DNA of 64,000 nucleotides, taken from contig CALFUL010000011.1 in NCBI GenBank assembly GCA_937929935.1, positions 146,774-210,773 on the forward strand. Reading direction: 5' to 3'. Positions 61,731 to 64,000 of this stretch are shown here, piece by piece (the first letter of the stretch is position 1; each line of letters opens with the position of its first letter). This DNA comes from an uncultured Flavobacteriaceae bacterium. GTDB taxonomy: Bacteria > Bacteroidota > Bacteroidia > Flavobacteriales > Flavobacteriaceae. A program made the position numbers and the translations under genes. The notes under the pieces were generated by a model. The model was not told where the DNA came from. It was given only the letters and a program-made list of their open reading frames with translations, and did no database searches.

Positions 61731-63983
61731 TTATATCAACTCCTTCATGTCACTAGCAAATGGTTGATTGTAATATCTCTTACCAGTAGCTTTGTACATT
61801 GCATTTGCTAAGGCAGCAAAAATCGGTGGAAACGTCGGCTCTCCCAACCCAGTTGGGTCAATATCATTTTTTACGAAGTGTACTTCAATTTCTTTTGGCG
61901 ATTCACGCATCCGAATCATACGGTAATCGTCAAAATTGCTTTTCTGAGGAATCCCATCTTTAAAAGTCAATTCTCCGTATAGAGCATTCCCAATTCCATC
62001 TACAATTCCACCCTCACAAAGATTACTAGCCGCATCAGGATTGATTACGATACCGCAATCAATAGCACAGGTCACTTTCTGAATTTTTGGTTGGTCATTT
62101 TCCCAAGTCATATCCACCACTTGAGCGGCATATGAATTATGACAGAAATAGGCTGCTACCCCTTGTTTGCTATTCGAATCCCTATTATTCCAATTTGACT
62201 TCTCTTTGGCCAATTTTAAGACGCCAGCATAACGTTCGGCATCATAATCATTCTTCTCTCCTATCGGATTTTTTGCCGCGCGGTCTAAAAGCTCCAGTCT
62301 AAAATCGATAGGGTCTTTTCCAACGGCTTCGGCAATTTCGTCTAGAAAAGACTGTTCGGCACTTGCCATAAAATTAGAGCGCGGTGCCCGAAATGAACCT
62401 ATGGTAATATTTGTAGGTATCGTCCAACTTTCTGCTTGGTAATTGTCAATTGCTCCCGCAGGAAAACGGTTTGCATATAGCGGACTTTCAGGAATGCCAC
62501 CTGCATTTACCAAAAGAGCAGTTAAGTTATTTTTTTCATCTAAAGAAGCTTTATAACGCACTTGATACATCGGGCGGTATATGCCACCCGTCATGTCATC
62601 TTCACGTGTGTACACTAACTTTACAGGGGCTTTCATCTTTTGAGATATAATAGCAGCCTCCAGAGCCCAATGGGCATAGGAACGTCTGCCGTAACCACCA
62701 CCCAGTCGCGTTAATTCTACTTCTATTTTTTCTACCGGAATACCTAATCTGCTTGCTATAGCTTGTTCTGTTAATTCAGCTTTTTGAAGAGGGCCAGACA
62801 GTTGAGCACTATCACTTTTTACATCAGCATAAAAGTTCATCGGCTCCATGCAATTGTGCGCTAGAAAAGGAGCGGTATAGGTGTGTTCAATTATTTTAGC
62901 AGCATTTCTAAATGCATTTTCTGGATTGCCATCTTTGCGAACTATTGTAGCTTTTTTGGTAGCCATTTCAGTCATCTTTGCACTATGGTCTGTGCTACTT
63001 TCTAATCCTGACGGAATGGTTAGTGTTTGTTGTGGTCCGCGGTAAGGTTGTCGTTCTTCGGAATAGGTTTCAAAAGGTTCCCATTCAACAGCGATAACTT
63101 TTTTCGCTTTCATGACTTCCCAAGTAGAATCTCCTACGATAGTTACAACCTCTAGAAAAGTACAGGTGTCAAAGTGTTGTCTTGTATACTCATCATCAAG
63201 CACTTTCGTCGAAAAAACAGCTTTAATTCCTGGCATTGCTCTGACTACTGAATCATCAAATGATTTGAGTTTCATGCCAAATGCAGGTGGGTGTACAATC
63301 ATCGCGGTTAGCATACCTTCACTTTGCGTGTCAATCCCAAACAAAGGTTTTCCGGTTACGATTTTGAGTCCGTCTACATTCTTTTTGGAAGTGCCAATGA
63401 TTTTAAAATCTGACTTTTCCTTTAATACTACCTTTTCAGGAACAGAAACTTTTACCGCAGCTGATGCCATCGCGCCATAAGAAATCGATTTATCACTTGC
63501 TGTATGTTTTATTTTTCCTGATTCGGTACTAATTTCTTTTAGGGGTACTTGCCAAGCCTCAGCGGCCGCAGTCTTTAGCATGTGCCTTGCTGAAGCACCT
63601 GCCATACGAAGGCCTTCCCAACTGGTTCGGATGGCTTGACTACCGCCGATAAATTGGCGACTATACAAATCGGTGTTTAAAGGGGCTTGCTCCACAATGA
63701 CCTCATTCCAATCAATGTCTAATTCTTCAGCTACAATCATCGGCATAGCGGTCTTTACATTTTGACCCCCTTCAGGATTTGGAGACATGATAGTTACTTG
63801 ACCATTATCTGCAATCTTTAAATATCCGTTGATTTCAAACCATTCCTTGGGTAAATTTCTAACTTCTTCTGGCGTCATTTTACATGATGCCAGCCAATTA
63901 AAACCGAGTATTAAACCACCGCCAGCTAATGCCGAACTTTTTATAAAAGAACGTCTGCCTATAGCTGTTTTTACAAGGGTCAT
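61731..63983 (-). CDS. Xanthine dehydrogenase/isoquinoline oxidoreductase-type molybdopterin-binding subunit
   Basis: The 750-residue protein starts at the ATG at 63983 (a TTG two codons earlier is possible). It begins with a Tat signal, GRRSFIKSSALAGG, so it is exported folded to the periplasm. The Mo-pterin subunit features are GGSQAIRTSWEGL, HNCMEPMNFYADV, GGGYGRRSYAHWALEAA and GLGEPTFPPIFAALANAMY with the conserved active-site Glu. The family (IorB-like) works with a small 2Fe-2S subunit, which would lie upstream on this strand, just beyond the right edge. The substrate is unknown. Confidence 0.88.
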   Translation of the reverse strand: MTLVKTAIGRRSFIKSSALAGGGLILGFNWLASCKMTPEEVRNLPKEWFEINGYLKIADNGQVTIMSPNPEGGQNVKTAMPMIVAEELDIDWNEVIVEQAPLNTDLYSRQFIGGSQAIRTSWEGLRMAGASARHMLKTAAAEAWQVPLKEISTESGKIKHTASDKSISYGAMASAAVKVSVPEKVVLKEKSDFKIIGTSKKNVDGLKIVTGKPLFGIDTQSEGMLTAMIVHPPAFGMKLKSFDDSVVRAMPGIKAVFSTKVLDDEYTRQHFDTCTFLEVVTIVGDSTWEVMKAKKVIAVEWEPFETYSEERQPYRGPQQTLTIPSGLESSTDHSAKMTEMATKKATIVRKDGNPENAFRNAAKIIEHTYTAPFLAHNCMEPMNFYADVKSDSAQLSGPLQKAELTEQAIASRLGIPVEKIEVELTRLGGGYGRRSYAHWALEAAIISQKMKAPVKLVYTREDDMTGGIYRPMYQVRYKASLDEKNNLTALLVNAGGIPESPLYANRFPAGAIDNYQAESWTIPTNITIGSFRAPRSNFMASAEQSFLDEIAEAVGKDPIDFRLELLDRAAKNPIGEKNDYDAERYAGVLKLAKEKSNWNNRDSNSKQGVAAYFCHNSYAAQVVDMTWENDQPKIQKVTCAIDCGIVINPDAASNLCEGGIVDGIGNALYGELTFKDGIPQKSNFDDYRMIRMRESPKEIEVHFVKNDIDPTGLGEPTFPPIFAALANAMYKATGKRYYNQPFASDMKELI

Positions 63984-64000
63984 GCTCAAATTTGTTTTAT

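Overview
The window reads as chromosomal DNA of a Bacteroidota member, most likely the family Flavobacteriaceae. The evidence is the low G+C and A/T-rich spacers, promoter-like TTG-N-TAnnTTTG elements instead of sigma70 hexamers, the absence of strong Shine-Dalgarno sequences, and family-typical genes and gene orders. These include acpP-fabF-rnc-IPExxxVDY-pyk, the MoxR/DUF58/BatABCDE cluster, an ECF sigma/FecR/STN-TonB receptor triad, an OmpA with TSP type-3 repeats, and a viroplasmin-type RNase H. The genus cannot be fixed from the sequence. I see no prophage, IS element, CRISPR array or rRNA.

Layout. 1-14.8 kb: an incomplete alpha-2-macroglobulin lipoprotein (reverse, running off the left edge), a CAP-domain lipoprotein, an ALDH7-type aldehyde dehydrogenase, an OmpA plus membrane-anchored helix-hairpin-helix pair, an acyl-ACP desaturase, a reverse cluster of phosphatase, zinc-ribbon membrane protein and SPFH/GYF protein (similar in content to Bacillus ydjG/ydjI), a fructokinase and two oxidoreductases. 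15.0-24.2 kb: the complete Bat aerotolerance operon. 24.2-29.6 kb: a carbonic anhydrase between two SulP anion transporters, with a Usp-like protein, suggesting inorganic-carbon handling. 29.7-31.6 kb: pheS, a hypothetical gene and a CYTH protein.

31.7-37.5 kb: a divergent unit with an Asp-rich metallopeptidase lipoprotein and a DUF6438 lipoprotein on one side and sigma factor, FecR and TonB receptor on the other. The two divergent upstream regions share one bipartite motif, which suggests a common regulon. 37.5-41.5 kb: dinB, a small membrane exporter, a decayed relic of a second dinB 3' end, a cupredoxin-like protein, an AhpD-like protein and an AraC regulator. 41.7-46.1 kb (reverse): pyk, IPExxxVDY, rnc, fabF, acpP. 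46.3-50.4 kb: purN, rnhA, a PfkB kinase and purF.

50.4-51.3 kb holds the most unusual feature: four copies, about 210 bp apart, of a small non-coding RNA cassette. Each has a near-invariant 40-nt core followed by its own intrinsic terminator, whose stem differs between copies but keeps its pairing. 51.3-64 kb: Mn-type superoxide dismutase, an AddA-like helicase-nuclease, kbl, the major OmpA, an AddB-like nuclease, an SDR, tRNA-Ala(GGC), and a Tat-exported molybdopterin oxidoreductase subunit at the right edge.

All calls come from reading motifs, gene order and local base pairing. No database search or folding program was run, so family names rest on recognised motifs, and promoters and RNAs are predictions.
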